Counted from the stretch's first letter, positions 50,458 through 59,933 are shown. The stretch: 64,000 bases of DNA from Enterobacter cloacae complex sp. R_G8 (GCF_024599795.1 NZ_CP102246.1:2914001-2978000), one strand, 5' to 3'. The notes: a model not told the origin generated them from the letters alone. Numbers and translations are program-made.

Positions 50458-51876
50458 TCAGGCGTTTTTCAGCATCCACTCAATTTCAGTTTCGGTAATC
50501 AGGCGTTCGAACTGCAGCAATTCATCATGTTTGCAGGCGTGGTAGACGTGGCAGAAACGTTCGCCCAGTCGCTCGCGAAGGTGATCGTTTTGCATAAACT
50601 CCCACAGCGCATCGCTCTGACGAATCGGGAACGGCAGTCCGTCCTGCTCCAGGCCATTGCCTTCCACTTCTTCCTGCAGGGGTAAATCGTTATCCAGCCC
50701 ATGTAAAATGCCGGCAAAAATCGCCGCCATCACCAGATACGGATTCGCGTCTGCTCCCGCCACCCGGTATTCGACCCGATGGTTATGGCGATCGCCGCAG
50801 GGGATACGCAGGGCAACCGTGCGATTATTGTGTCCCCATGACGCCTGGGTCGGCACGTACATTCCCGGCTGGAAACGGCGGTAGGAGTTGACGTTCGGCG
50901 CCAGCAGCGCCATGGACGCTGGCATCAGATCGATCATCCCGGCCAGCGCACGTTTCAGCAGCGCGGAATCCTCACCGCTGGCGTCTGCGAACACGTTTTC
51001 GCCTCTGTTGTTTTGCATGCTGATGTGGATATGCATTCCACTGCCCGCATGTTCTTCATACGGCTTTGCCATAAACGTGGCGTGCATCTTGTGTTTTTCC
51101 GCCATCTGCCTGACGAGACGTTTTAGCGCCAGCGCATCATCGCAGGCATCCAGCACGTTTTCCGTATGGTGCAGGTTGATCTCAAACTGGCCCGGGGAGG
51201 CTTCAGCCACTGCCCCGTCGGCGGGGATCAACTGCAACTGCGCCAGTTCGTCAATGTCATTCAGCACGTCAGCAAAGTGGTTGAGATTATCAACCGAGTA
51301 GACCTGACTCTGCGTGTTACGCACGTCGGTGCCCGGCGCGCAGGGTGGCTGCAGATAGCCGTCGGCATCGCGTTTACGGTCAAGTAAATAGAACTCCAGC
51401 TCTACCGCTACCACGGGGAACAGGCCGCGCTGGCGCAGTTGCTGCCAGAGTCGGTTGAGTACGTTCCGCGGCTCAACGTCAAAGGGAGCGCCATCTTCAT
51501 CGACCATGGTGAGCTGCACCTGACCAATGTATTCCGGGTCGGCGGCGGACGGTGTCAGGGTGCCCGGCACCGGCACGCAGATACAGTCCGGCTCGCCAAG
51601 CTCCTGGCCCAGCCCTGCCTCTTCCACAACGTTCCCCAAAATATCCATGGCGAAAACCGATGCCGGGAAATAGCAGCCTTTTTCAAGTTTGCTCAGTCCG
51701 GCAACCGGGATGCGTTTGCCGCGAAAACAGCCGTTCAGGTCGGTCAGGAGGACATCAATAAACTGGGTGTCAGGATACTTTTCTAAATAGCGCTTCACTT
51801 CCTGCGTAAAGGCGCTGCCCCGCCTCTCATCCGTGTGCTGCACAAAGTTCTCAACTTCTACGATATTGGTTTCCAT
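50458..51876 (-). CDS. puuA: Gamma-glutamylputrescine synthetase
   Basis: PuuA ligates glutamate to putrescine with ATP, the first step of the gamma-glutamylated putrescine pathway. The 472-residue protein has the glutamine-synthetase fold (DVLLTDLNGCFRGKRIP; KPYEEHAGSGMHIHISMQ; NRTVALRIPCGDRHNHRVEYR). It is divergent from puuD, and the intergenic region carries a PuuR-like operator. Confidence 0.96.
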   Translation of the reverse strand: METNIVEVENFVQHTDERRGSAFTQEVKRYLEKYPDTQFIDVLLTDLNGCFRGKRIPVAGLSKLEKGCYFPASVFAMDILGNVVEEAGLGQELGEPDCICVPVPGTLTPSAADPEYIGQVQLTMVDEDGAPFDVEPRNVLNRLWQQLRQRGLFPVVAVELEFYLLDRKRDADGYLQPPCAPGTDVRNTQSQVYSVDNLNHFADVLNDIDELAQLQLIPADGAVAEASPGQFEINLHHTENVLDACDDALALKRLVRQMAEKHKMHATFMAKPYEEHAGSGMHIHISMQNNRGENVFADASGEDSALLKRALAGMIDLMPASMALLAPNVNSYRRFQPGMYVPTQASWGHNNRTVALRIPCGDRHNHRVEYRVAGADANPYLVMAAIFAGILHGLDNDLPLQEEVEGNGLEQDGLPFPIRQSDALWEFMQNDHLRERLGERFCHVYHACKHDELLQFERLITETEIEWMLKNA

Positions 51877-51921
51877 GATTTACCACCGTTTTTGGGATTT
51901 GTGTTCGCTGCTCTGGACTGT

Positions 51922-51936
51922 CAAATATAATGTCCA
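51922..51936. promoter_or_regulatory. puuO: PuuR operator (imperfect) in the puuA-puuD intergenic region
   Basis: CAAATATAATGTCCA matches the PuuR recognition sequence AAAATATAATGAACA at 12 of 15 positions. It lies 46 nt upstream of the puuA start, overlapping the probable puuA promoter, so PuuR bound here would repress puuAP. Confidence 0.7.
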
Positions 51937-51987
51937 CCCTATCGAATCTGTATGCAAACAAAATGTTTGTCAAATGTTAAATTAAGT

Positions 51988-52016
51988 TTGCAAAAGGCAG
52001 ATCCCGTTGCTAGATT
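51988..52016 (+). promoter_or_regulatory. Probable sigma-70 promoter of puuD
   Basis: TTGCAA (51988-51993) and TAGATT (52011-52016) are spaced by exactly 17 nt, about 75 nt upstream of the puuD start. The second PuuR site lies downstream of this promoter. Confidence 0.5.
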
Positions 52017-52090
52017 GAGAAAATATTGAACGAAAAGGCCGTTTCATAGGCGAGAATGGCCTAAATTTAGTCCACTTTGTGAGGGCGATC

Positions 52091-52855
52091 ATGGAAAATA
52101 TAATGAACAAGCCAGTTATTGGCGTGGTGATGTGCAGAAACAGGCTTAAGGGTCATGAGACCCAGACCCTGCAAGAAAAGTACCTGAATGCCATTATTAA
52201 CGCGGGGGGCTTACCTGTTGCCTTACCGCATGCGCTGGCAGAGCCAGAGCTTATTACCGCTCTGCTGCCAACCCTGGACGGAATTTACCTGCCGGGCAGC
52301 CCAAGTAACGTGCAGCCGCACCTTTATGGTGAAAACGGCGATGAGCCTGACGCCGATCCCGGGCGAGATCTTCTGAGTATGGCGCTGATTGCTGCCGCGC
52401 TCGAAAGGCGCATCCCCATTTTCGCCATCTGCCGGGGGCTGCAGGAAATGGTTGTTGCCACGGGAGGGACGCTGTATCGCCGCCTGTTCGAGCAGAACGA
52501 CCTGCTTGAGCACCGGGAAGATCCTGAACTGCCGGTTGAGCTACAATACGCCCCGTCTCATGAAGTTCAGGTTCAGGAGGGAGGACTGCTGTCTCAATTA
52601 ATACCAGGCTGTAACACATTTTGGGTAAACTCGTTACACGGGCAAGGTGCACGAACGTTAGGACCACGGCTCCGCGTGGAGGCCCGCTCGACGGACGGGC
52701 TGGTCGAAGCGGTCAGCGTTCATGACCACCCTTTTGCCCTCGGTGTGCAATGGCACCCCGAATGGAACAGCAGCGAGTACGCCCTGTCACGCATGTTGTT
52801 TGAAGGTTTTATCACCGCCTGTCAAAGCCACATTGCCGAGAAGCAACGGCTTTGA
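52091..52855 (+). CDS. puuD: Gamma-glutamyl-GABA hydrolase
   Basis: PuuD releases GABA and glutamate from gamma-glutamyl-GABA. The 254-residue class I glutamine-amidotransferase-like protein has the nucleophile Cys in FAICRGLQE and the His-Glu pair in QWHPEW. The start MENIMNKPVIGVVM matches E. coli PuuD, so ATG 52091 is chosen over the upstream frame opening at 52079. A PuuR operator overlaps its first codons. Confidence 0.95.
   Translation: MENIMNKPVIGVVMCRNRLKGHETQTLQEKYLNAIINAGGLPVALPHALAEPELITALLPTLDGIYLPGSPSNVQPHLYGENGDEPDADPGRDLLSMALIAAALERRIPIFAICRGLQEMVVATGGTLYRRLFEQNDLLEHREDPELPVELQYAPSHEVQVQEGGLLSQLIPGCNTFWVNSLHGQGARTLGPRLRVEARSTDGLVEAVSVHDHPFALGVQWHPEWNSSEYALSRMLFEGFITACQSHIAEKQRL
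52095..52109. promoter_or_regulatory. puuO: PuuR operator (exact) over the puuD start
   Basis: AAAATATAATGAACA is an exact copy of the published PuuR recognition sequence. It begins 4 nt into the puuD coding region (codons 2-7), so the repressor would block elongation or initiation. The coding constraint (ENIMN) is conserved with E. coli. Confidence 0.85.
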
Positions 52856-52880
52856 CCACTACCGTAAAGGAAATGCAACT

Positions 52881-53438
52881 ATGAGCGATGACGGACTGGC
52901 GCCAGGGAAACGTCTGTCTGAGATCCGCCAGCAATTGGGTCTCTCGCAGCGGCGTGCCGCCGAACTGTCTGGGTTAACACACAGTGCCATCAGCACCATT
53001 GAGCAGGACAAAGTCAGTCCTGCCATCAGTACGCTGCAAAAGCTGCTGAAAGTTTATGGGCTGTCGCTCTCGGAATTCTTTTCGGAACCGGAAAAACCTG
53101 ATGAACCGCAGGTGGTTATTAATCAGGAAGACCTTATCGAAATAGGCAGTCAGGGGGTTTCGATGAAGCTGGTTCATAACGGAAATCCGAACCGTACGCT
53201 GGCGATGATTTTTGAAACTTACCAGCCAGGAACCACGACCGGAGAGAGGATCAAACACCAGGGTGAGGAGATCGGTACGATACTGGAAGGTGAAATAGTG
53301 CTGACCATTAATGGCCAGCCATATCACCTGGTTGCGGGGCAAAGCTATGCCATTAATACCGGCATACCGCACAGCTTCAGCAACACCTCGGCAGGCATCT
53401 GCCGCATTATCAGTGCCCACACCCCCACCACGTTCTAA
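52881..53438 (+). CDS. puuR: Putrescine utilisation repressor PuuR
   Basis: A 185-residue repressor released by putrescine. The N-terminal helix-turn-helix (LGLSQRRAAELSGLTHSAIS) spans about residues 20-40, and a C-terminal cupin (GTILEGEIVLTINGQPYHLV) forms the ligand domain. The ATG at 52881 follows AAAGGAAA and begins MSDDGLAPGKRLSEI as in E. coli. A 13-bp hairpin lies 11 nt after its stop. Confidence 0.95.
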   Translation: MSDDGLAPGKRLSEIRQQLGLSQRRAAELSGLTHSAISTIEQDKVSPAISTLQKLLKVYGLSLSEFFSEPEKPDEPQVVINQEDLIEIGSQGVSMKLVHNGNPNRTLAMIFETYQPGTTTGERIKHQGEEIGTILEGEIVLTINGQPYHLVAGQSYAINTGIPHSFSNTSAGICRIISAHTPTTF

Positions 53439-53448
53439 TTACCACTCA

Positions 53449-53478
53449 GTCCCGGCGTAAGTGCGCTTACGCCGGGAC
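53449..53478 (+). terminator. Perfect 13-bp hairpin after puuR
   Basis: GTCCCGGCGTAAG and CTTACGCCGGGAC pair perfectly around a 4-nt loop. The following sequence is A-rich rather than T-rich on the plus strand, so it may be an attenuator or RNA-stability element between puuDR and puuCBE. Confidence 0.6.
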
Positions 53479-53595
53479 AAATAAAAACGATCAATGTCGG
53501 CATTCAACGGGTTAATTCCCGGGATGCCTCACGGCTTCGTATTGCCTGAAACGGCCATGACCTTATTTATCTGATTGCGAAAGAAAGGAGTGAAT

Positions 53596-55089
53596 ATGCA
53601 TTTTCAGCACCTGACTTACTGGCAGGATAAAGCAAAAAACAGCGCCATTGAGACCCGGTTATTTATTAACGGTGCCTATTGTGACGCCGCCGATAATACC
53701 ACGTTTGAAACCGTCAATCCCGCGACCCAACAGACGCTGGCGAACGTGGCCCGGGGCAAGCAGGCGGACGTGGACCGTGCAGTTCAGGCGGCGCGTGAGG
53801 TATTTGAGCGCGGTGACTGGTCGCAGGCGTCTCCGGCGCGGCGAAAGGCCGTGCTCAATAAGCTCGCCGATTTAATGGAACGCCACAGCGAAGAGCTGGC
53901 CTTACTGGAAACACTGGACACCGGTAAACCCATCCGCCACAGCCTGCGCGACGATATTCCCGGCGCGGCGCGCGCCATTCGCTGGTACGCCGAAGCGGCG
54001 GATAAAGTCTACGGCGAAGTGGCGCCTACGGGGCCGGGCGAACTGGCGATGATCGTGCGCGAGCCGATCGGGGTGGTCGCGGCCATCGTTCCCTGGAACT
54101 TCCCGCTGCTGCTGGCCTGCTGGAAGCTGGGCCCGGCACTGATCGCGGGCAACAGCGTGGTATTGAAACCGTCGGAGAAATCGCCGCTCACCGCCCTGCG
54201 GCTGGCCGGGCTGGCGAAAGAGGCGGGCCTGCCGGACGGCGTGCTGAATGTGATAAGCGGTTACGGACACGAAGCGGGCCAGGCGCTGGCACTGCATCCT
54301 GAAGTCGAAGTGCTGACGTTTACCGGCTCTACCCGTACCGGCAAGCAGCTGTTGAAGGACGCGGGAGAAAGCAACATGAAGCGCGTCTGGCTGGAGGCAG
54401 GCGGCAAGAGCGCCAACATTATCTTTGCCGACTGTCCGGACCTGGACAAAGCCGTGAGCGCGACCGCCGCCGGGATTTTTTATAACCAGGGGCAAGTCTG
54501 TATCGCCGGAACCCGCCTGCTGCTCGAAGACAGCATCGCCGATGACGTCCTGGCAAAGCTGAAAGCGCAGGCCCGTCACTGGCAGCCGGGCGATCCGCTC
54601 GACCCTGACAGCACGATGGGCATGCTCATCGACGCTGCGCATGCCGATACCGTCCACACGTTTATTCGCGAGGGAACCCGAAAAGGTACGCTGCTGCTGG
54701 ACGGGCGGGAACAAGCATGGCCTTCCGCAGTCGGTCCCACCATTTTTGTCGACATCGACCCTGCCTCCCCGCTGTGCCGGGAAGAGATTTTCGGGCCGGT
54801 GCTGGTCGTCACCCGTTTTAAAACTGAAGAAGAAGCCTTAACGCTGGCCAACGACAGTGAATATGGGCTTGGCGCGGCGGTATGGACCCGCGATCTTTCC
54901 CGCGCGCACCGCATGAGCCGCCGCCTGAAAGCAGGCTCGGTCTTCGTCAATAACTATAACGACGGCGATATGACCGTACCCTTTGGCGGCTATAAGCAGA
55001 GCGGCAACGGTCGCGATAAGTCCCTGCACGCGCTGGAAAAATTTACCGAACTGAAAACCATCTGGATTGCCCTGGAGTCTCAATCATGA
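53596..55089 (+). CDS. puuC: Gamma-glutamyl-gamma-aminobutyraldehyde dehydrogenase
   Basis: A 497-residue NAD(P)+ aldehyde dehydrogenase. The catalytic Glu is in LEAGGKSANI, the catalytic Cys in NQGQVCIAG, and IVPWNFPLLL marks the cofactor site. It oxidises the PuuB aldehyde product to gamma-glutamyl-GABA. The ATG at 53596 has AAGGAG 8 nt upstream. The stop overlaps the puuB start (ATGA at 55086-55089). Confidence 0.95.
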   Translation: MHFQHLTYWQDKAKNSAIETRLFINGAYCDAADNTTFETVNPATQQTLANVARGKQADVDRAVQAAREVFERGDWSQASPARRKAVLNKLADLMERHSEELALLETLDTGKPIRHSLRDDIPGAARAIRWYAEAADKVYGEVAPTGPGELAMIVREPIGVVAAIVPWNFPLLLACWKLGPALIAGNSVVLKPSEKSPLTALRLAGLAKEAGLPDGVLNVISGYGHEAGQALALHPEVEVLTFTGSTRTGKQLLKDAGESNMKRVWLEAGGKSANIIFADCPDLDKAVSATAAGIFYNQGQVCIAGTRLLLEDSIADDVLAKLKAQARHWQPGDPLDPDSTMGMLIDAAHADTVHTFIREGTRKGTLLLDGREQAWPSAVGPTIFVDIDPASPLCREEIFGPVLVVTRFKTEEEALTLANDSEYGLGAAVWTRDLSRAHRMSRRLKAGSVFVNNYNDGDMTVPFGGYKQSGNGRDKSLHALEKFTELKTIWIALESQS

Positions 55090-56366
55090 CCGAACATACC
55101 ACCAGCTACTACGCGGCCAGCGCGAACGCTTACGAACCTTTCCCGACGCTTAACGAGTCGATCAGCTGTGACGTGTGCGTGGTGGGCGGCGGCTATACCG
55201 GCCTCTCCTCCGCGCTGCATCTCGCCGAAATGGGCTACGACGTGGTGCTCCTTGAAGGGGCGCGCATCGGCTTTGGCGCCAGCGGACGCAACGGCGGCCA
55301 GCTGGTTAACTCCTACAGCCGCGATATCGACGTGATTGAGAAAAACTACGGACCCGATGCCGCCAGAGTCCTCGGGAGCATGATGTTTGAAGGCGGGGAG
55401 ATCATCCGGGAGCGTATCCAGCGCTATCAGATCCAGTGCGACTATCGTCCCGGCGGGCTGTTTGTGGCGCTAAACCATAAGCAACTCGAGACGCTGGAGG
55501 AGCAAAAAGCCAACTGGGAACGCTACGGCAACACACAACTGGAGTTGCTGGACGCCAGTGCCATCCGCCGGGAAGTCGACAGCGAACGCTATACCGGCGC
55601 GCTGCTGGACCGCAGCGGGGGGCATATTCATCCACTGAACCTGGCGATCGGCGAAGCGGACGCGATTCGCCTGAACGGCGGGCGGGTGTATGAACAGTCC
55701 CCGGTGACCGCCATTCAGCACACCAGCCCGGCCGTGGTGAGCACGCAGCATGGCCAGGTGACGGCCCGCTACGTGATCGTCGCCGGGAATGCCTACCTGG
55801 GCGATAAGATAGAACCGGACCTGGCAAAGCGCAGCATGCCCTGCGGCACCCAGGTCGTGACCACCGCCCCGCTGCCGGAAGCGGTCGTCCGCACGCTGAT
55901 CCCCAATAACTACTGCGTGGAAGATTGTAACTACCTGCTGGATTACTACCGTCTTACCGCCGACAACCGTCTGCTGTACGGCGGTGGCGTCGTCTATGGC
56001 GCGCGCGATCCGGACGATGTCGAGCGCCTGGTGATGCCAAAGCTGCTGAAAACCTTCCCTCAGCTGGCAGGCGTCAAAATCGACTACCGCTGGACGGGCA
56101 ACTTCCTGCTGACCCTGTCCCGCATGCCGCAATTTGGTCGTCTGGATAAAAACATCTATTACATGCAGGGCTACAGCGGCCACGGCGTGACCTGCACCCA
56201 CCTGGCCGGACGGCTGATCTCGGAACTGTTGCGCGGTGACGCTGAGCGCTTTGATGCGTTTGCCAACCTCCCGCACTACCCCTTCCCGGGCGGTCGCAGC
56301 CTGCGGATTCCATTCACGGCGATGGGCGCGGCGTATTACAGCCTGCGCGATCGTCTTGGCGTATGA
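55086..56366 (+). CDS. puuB: Gamma-glutamylputrescine oxidase
   Basis: A 426-residue FAD-dependent amine oxidase with the dinucleotide motif VVGGGYTGLSSALHLAEMG near residue 30 and FGASGRNGGQ after it. It oxidises gamma-glutamylputrescine to the aldehyde with release of ammonia and H2O2. It is translationally coupled to puuC and followed by puuE after 25 nt. Confidence 0.95.
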   Translation: MTEHTTSYYAASANAYEPFPTLNESISCDVCVVGGGYTGLSSALHLAEMGYDVVLLEGARIGFGASGRNGGQLVNSYSRDIDVIEKNYGPDAARVLGSMMFEGGEIIRERIQRYQIQCDYRPGGLFVALNHKQLETLEEQKANWERYGNTQLELLDASAIRREVDSERYTGALLDRSGGHIHPLNLAIGEADAIRLNGGRVYEQSPVTAIQHTSPAVVSTQHGQVTARYVIVAGNAYLGDKIEPDLAKRSMPCGTQVVTTAPLPEAVVRTLIPNNYCVEDCNYLLDYYRLTADNRLLYGGGVVYGARDPDDVERLVMPKLLKTFPQLAGVKIDYRWTGNFLLTLSRMPQFGRLDKNIYYMQGYSGHGVTCTHLAGRLISELLRGDAERFDAFANLPHYPFPGGRSLRIPFTAMGAAYYSLRDRLGV

Positions 56367-56391
56367 GCGTTTCGACAAAAGGGTATCTGAC

Positions 56392-57663
56392 ATGAGTAAC
56401 CAGGAATTTCATCAGCGCAGACTTTCTGCTACCCCGCGCGGTGTAGGCGTAATGTGTAATTTCTTTGCCCGCACGGCGGAGAATGCCACGCTTACCGACG
56501 TGGAAGGCAACGACTATATTGATTTCGCCGCCGGGATCGCGGTACTGAATACCGGCCATCGTCATCCTGAACTGGTGGCTGCAGTGGAAAAACAGCTTCA
56601 CCAGTTCACCCACACGGCCTACCAGATTGTGCCGTATGAAAGCTACGTTTCATTAGCCGAAAAACTTAACGAGCTGGCTCCGGTGCAGAGTCCGGCCAAA
56701 ACGGCATTCTTCACAACGGGCGCGGAAGCGGTGGAAAATGCCATTAAAATCGCCCGGGCCCACACCGGCAGACCGGGCGTGATTGCCTTCGGAGGAGGCT
56801 TTCACGGCCGAACCTATATGACCATGGCGTTAACCGGCAAGGTCGCGCCTTATAAGCTGGGATTTGGCCCCTTCCCGGGGTCGGTGTATCACGTGCCGTA
56901 TCCCTCGGAGCTGCACGGCATTACGACGCAGGATGCCATCACGGCGATAGAACGCCTGTTCAAAGCAGATATTGAGGCGACACAGGTGGCGGCGATTATT
57001 TTTGAACCCATCCAGGGTGAAGGCGGGTTCAACGTCGCCCCGCCAGAGCTGGTGGCCGCCATCCGCCGTATCTGTGATGAACACGGGATCGTGATGATTG
57101 CCGACGAAGTGCAGAGCGGCTTCGCCCGTACGGGTAAACTGTTTGCCATGGAACACTACGCGGACAAGCCCGACCTGATGACGATGGCGAAAAGCCTGGC
57201 AGGCGGGATGCCGCTGTCCGGCGTGGTGGGCCGCGCCGAAATCATGGACGCGCCGGCGCCCGGCGGTCTGGGGGGGACCTATGCAGGCAACCCGCTGGCG
57301 GTGGCCGCCGCGCACGCGGTGCTGAATATTATCGACAACGAGTCACTGTGCGCCCGCGCCCGGCATCTGGGCGATCGACTGAAAGCCACCCTGGAAGAGA
57401 TTCAGGGCACCTTCCCTGCGCTCGTGGCGATAAGGGGAAGAGGATCGATGATTGCGGCGGAGTTTTTTGATCCCGAGAGCCGTCAACCGTCGGCCGCCAT
57501 CGCGCAGGCGATCCAGCAAAAGGCACTTGCCCAGGGCCTGCTGTTATTGATCTGCGGCCAGTATGGCAACGTGATCCGCTTCCTTTATCCGCTGACCATT
57601 CCGGATGCCCAGTTCACCCAGGCGCTGGGGATCCTGCAGCAGGTTATGCGTGATAAGGCCTAA
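56392..57663 (+). CDS. puuE: 4-aminobutyrate aminotransferase PuuE
   Basis: A 423-residue class III PLP aminotransferase. GAEAVENAIKIARAHTGRPG, IADEVQSGFARTGK and the Schiff-base Lys in MAKSLAGGMP are visible. It converts GABA and 2-oxoglutarate to succinate semialdehyde and glutamate. I use the ATG at 56392 (MSNQEFHQRRLSATPRG), as in E. coli; the longer open frame overlaps puuB. It is the last gene of the cluster. Confidence 0.95.
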   Translation: MSNQEFHQRRLSATPRGVGVMCNFFARTAENATLTDVEGNDYIDFAAGIAVLNTGHRHPELVAAVEKQLHQFTHTAYQIVPYESYVSLAEKLNELAPVQSPAKTAFFTTGAEAVENAIKIARAHTGRPGVIAFGGGFHGRTYMTMALTGKVAPYKLGFGPFPGSVYHVPYPSELHGITTQDAITAIERLFKADIEATQVAAIIFEPIQGEGGFNVAPPELVAAIRRICDEHGIVMIADEVQSGFARTGKLFAMEHYADKPDLMTMAKSLAGGMPLSGVVGRAEIMDAPAPGGLGGTYAGNPLAVAAAHAVLNIIDNESLCARARHLGDRLKATLEEIQGTFPALVAIRGRGSMIAAEFFDPESRQPSAAIAQAIQQKALAQGLLLLICGQYGNVIRFLYPLTIPDAQFTQALGILQQVMRDKA

Positions 57664-57674
57664 GCGCCCACCGA

Positions 57675-57705
57675 AAACCGTCTGCCGGCATGCCGGCGAC
57701 GGTTT
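57675..57705 (+). terminator. Long hairpin after puuE
   Basis: AAACCGTC-T-GCCGGC and GCCGGC-GACGGTTT form a 14-bp stem with one bulged T and a 2-nt centre. The TTT ending the 3' arm is the only T-tract. It lies 11 nt after the puuE stop. Confidence 0.65.
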
Positions 57706-57813
57706 CAACGCAGGAGATCGGCACAGATTTCCTCCGGGTGGGAAATGTTGGGGAATTTGGTCTGTTTCATTGTATGCTCCCTGAAACACATCCCTGGCAA
57801 GAGGAAATAAGAA

Positions 57814-59301
57814 TTGCAAAAAATATCCGCCTATCAGTCACTTGTGAAAACCTTCCAGCGTCTCTCCCGCTTCTCGCACCTCTCCTCCATCGCCAGCTGG
57901 GACATGTTCACCATGATGCCGCCCGGCGGCAGCGCCGCGCGCGGTGAAGCGCTGGCGGAGATGAGCGTCCTGCAGCACCAGATCCTCACCGACAAAAAAG
58001 TGGGCGACCTGCTGGCTGCGGCGGCAGATGAAGATCTGAACGATGTCGAACAGGCCAACCTGCGCGAAATGACGCGTCAATATCAACAGGCCTCGCTGCT
58101 GCCGGAATCGCTGGTGGAAGCCAAATCGCTGGCGGGCAGCAAGTGTGAACACGCCTGGCGTACCCAGCGTCCGGCCAACGACTGGCAGGGTTTTTCCGCC
58201 AACCTGAAAGAGGTGGTCAAACTGAGCCGCGAAGAGGCGCGTCTGCGCGCGGATGCCAAAGGTTGCTCACCTTACGACGCGCTGCTCGATATTTTTGAGC
58301 CGGACATGACCAGCGCGCGCCTGGACGTGCTCTTTGCTGATATGAAGTCGTGGCTGCCGGATCTGCTGGTAAATGTGGTCGAAAAACAGGCAAAGCAGTC
58401 GTTCGTCCCGCCGCAGGGACCTTTCCCGACGGCAACGCAGCGTGAGCTGGGGCTGGAAGCCATGAAGATGCTCGGCTTCGATTTTAACGGTGGTCGTCTG
58501 GACGTGAGCGCACACCCGTTCTGCGGCGGCGTGCCGGAAGATGTGCGCATTACCACACGTTATGACGAAGATGAACTCCTCAGCGCCCTGTTTGGTGTGA
58601 TCCACGAAACCGGACACGCGCGCTACGAACAGAACCTGCCGCGCGCGTGGGCCGGTCAGCCCGTTGCCCTGGCACGTTCAACGGCAATCCACGAATCCCA
58701 GAGTCTGTTCTTTGAGATGCAGCTTGGCCGCAGCGAGGCGTTCCTGAAACATCTCCTCCCTGCCGTTCATGCCCGTTTTGGTAGCCAGGCGGCGTTTAGC
58801 GAAGAGAACTTTATCGCCTGGAACCAGCGCGTGAAGCCGGGCTATATCCGCGTCGATGCAGACGAAGTGAGCTACCCGGCACACGTGGTGCTGCGCTATG
58901 AGATTGAGCGGGCGCTGATCAATGGCGATATCGAGGTCGACGACATTCCGGCCCTGTGGGATGAGAAAATGCAGGCCTGGCTCGGGTTATCCACCAAAGA
59001 CAACTACCGCAACGGCTGTATGCAGGATATCCACTGGACCGACGGCGGATTCGGTTACTTCCCGTCTTATACGCTGGGGGCGATGTACGCTGCGCAGCTG
59101 TTCCACGCTGCGAAAACGGCGCTGCCGGGTCTGCAGGCGTCTATCGCGGAGGGAGATCTGTCGGCCCTGTTTGACTGGCTGCGCCAGAACGTCTGGCAAC
59201 ACGGCAGCCGGTTTACCACGTCACAGCTGATCACCCAGGCGACGGGAGAAGATCTGAATATCCGCTACTTCCGTGAACACCTGACCTCGCGTTACCTGTA
59301 A
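57814..59301 (+). CDS. M32-family metallocarboxypeptidase (carboxypeptidase Taq)
   Basis: A 495-residue cytoplasmic zinc carboxypeptidase. The HExxH site is HETGHARYE (near residue 267), with a downstream Glu in IHESQSLFFE. SSIASWDMFTMMPPGG near the start is typical of the family. The start is TTG at 57814 with GAGGA 8 nt upstream. E. coli K-12 has no such gene here. It removes C-terminal residues from peptides; a specific role is unknown. Confidence 0.9.
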   Translation: MQKISAYQSLVKTFQRLSRFSHLSSIASWDMFTMMPPGGSAARGEALAEMSVLQHQILTDKKVGDLLAAAADEDLNDVEQANLREMTRQYQQASLLPESLVEAKSLAGSKCEHAWRTQRPANDWQGFSANLKEVVKLSREEARLRADAKGCSPYDALLDIFEPDMTSARLDVLFADMKSWLPDLLVNVVEKQAKQSFVPPQGPFPTATQRELGLEAMKMLGFDFNGGRLDVSAHPFCGGVPEDVRITTRYDEDELLSALFGVIHETGHARYEQNLPRAWAGQPVALARSTAIHESQSLFFEMQLGRSEAFLKHLLPAVHARFGSQAAFSEENFIAWNQRVKPGYIRVDADEVSYPAHVVLRYEIERALINGDIEVDDIPALWDEKMQAWLGLSTKDNYRNGCMQDIHWTDGGFGYFPSYTLGAMYAAQLFHAAKTALPGLQASIAEGDLSALFDWLRQNVWQHGSRFTTSQLITQATGEDLNIRYFREHLTSRYL

Positions 59302-59308
59302 TGACCCA

Positions 59309-59329
59309 CGCCGGGGAACGCCCCCGGCG
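59309..59329 (+). terminator. GC-rich hairpin after the M32 peptidase
   Basis: CGCCGGGG and CCCCGGCG pair around a 5-nt centre (AACGC), starting 8 nt after the stop codon. There is no T-tract, so the call as terminator is moderate. Confidence 0.5.
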
Positions 59330-59332
59330 TTG

Positions 59333-59346
59333 TACAAACGGTTACA
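59333..59346 (+). promoter_or_regulatory. RstA-like box upstream of asr
   Basis: TACAAACGGTTACA resembles the RstA consensus TACATNTNGTTACA (two mismatches at fixed positions). It lies about 105 nt before the asr start. In E. coli asr is acid-induced through RstA, which supports the assignment. Confidence 0.55.
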
Positions 59347-59450
59347 CGCCGATACCAATCACTCACGGAAACCCCGAATTTACAGGGATATAGTTATTTC
59401 AACGGCCCCGCAGTGGGGTTAAATGAAAAACCAAATTCGAGGGTATGAAC

Positions 59451-59843
59451 ATGAATAAAGTATTAGCTCTGGTTGTTGCCGCTGCTATGGGTCTGTCTTC
59501 TGCTGCGTTCGCTGCTGAGACTACTGCAACTGCTCCAGCTGCCGCTGCACCAGCTGCAACCACCACCGCTGCTCCGGCAAAAGCGGTACACCACAAGAAA
59601 CATCACAAAGCCGCTAAACCTGCTGCAGAGCAAAAAGCGCAGGCGGCTAAAAAGCACCATAAAAAAGCCGTAAAACAAGACGCCGCTAAACCGGCTGTTG
59701 AGCAGAAAGCACAGGCCGCGAAAAAGCACCACAAAAAAGCGACGAAACCCGCTGTAGAGCAGAAAGCTCAGGCTGCTAAAAAGCATCACAAAAAAGCAGT
59801 AAAACACGAAGCTGCTAAACCAGCTGCTCAGCCAGCTGCGTAA
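59451..59843 (+). CDS. asr: Acid shock protein Asr
   Basis: A 130-residue periplasmic, very basic protein. A signal peptide ([20 protein letters not shown], cleaved at about AFA-AE) is followed by an Ala/Thr/Pro spacer and three copies of a 14-residue [14 protein letters not shown] unit, ending AKPAAQPAA. It is induced at low pH and thought to buffer or chaperone in the periplasm. ATG 59451 is chosen because GAGGG lies 8 nt upstream; ATG 59445 is too close to it. Confidence 0.93.
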   Translation: MNKVLALVVAAAMGLSSAAFAAETTATAPAAAAPAATTTAAPAKAVHHKKHHKAAKPAAEQKAQAAKKHHKKAVKQDAAKPAVEQKAQAAKKHHKKATKPAVEQKAQAAKKHHKKAVKHEAAKPAAQPAA

Positions 59844-59885
59844 GAGTACAAGCTAAACCGTGCCCTTCGGGGCACGTTGGTAAAC

Positions 59886-59920
59886 CGGCGCTGAACCTTT
59901 CAATACAGCGCCGTTTTTTT
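59886..59920 (+). terminator. Rho-independent terminator after asr
   Basis: CGGCGCTG and CAGCGCCG form an 8-bp stem followed by seven T. A weaker hairpin (CGTGCCC/GGGCACG, 59859-59876) precedes it. The small ydgU gene begins only 14 nt after this terminator, so ydgU probably depends on read-through. Confidence 0.88.
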
Positions 59921-59933
59921 ATCCGGAGGGCGT

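Noticed and set aside
59580..59843. Repetitive DNA in asr as a CRISPR-like or mobile repeat
   Set aside because: The repeats are in-frame coding repeats of a Lys/His/Ala-rich unit typical of Asr.
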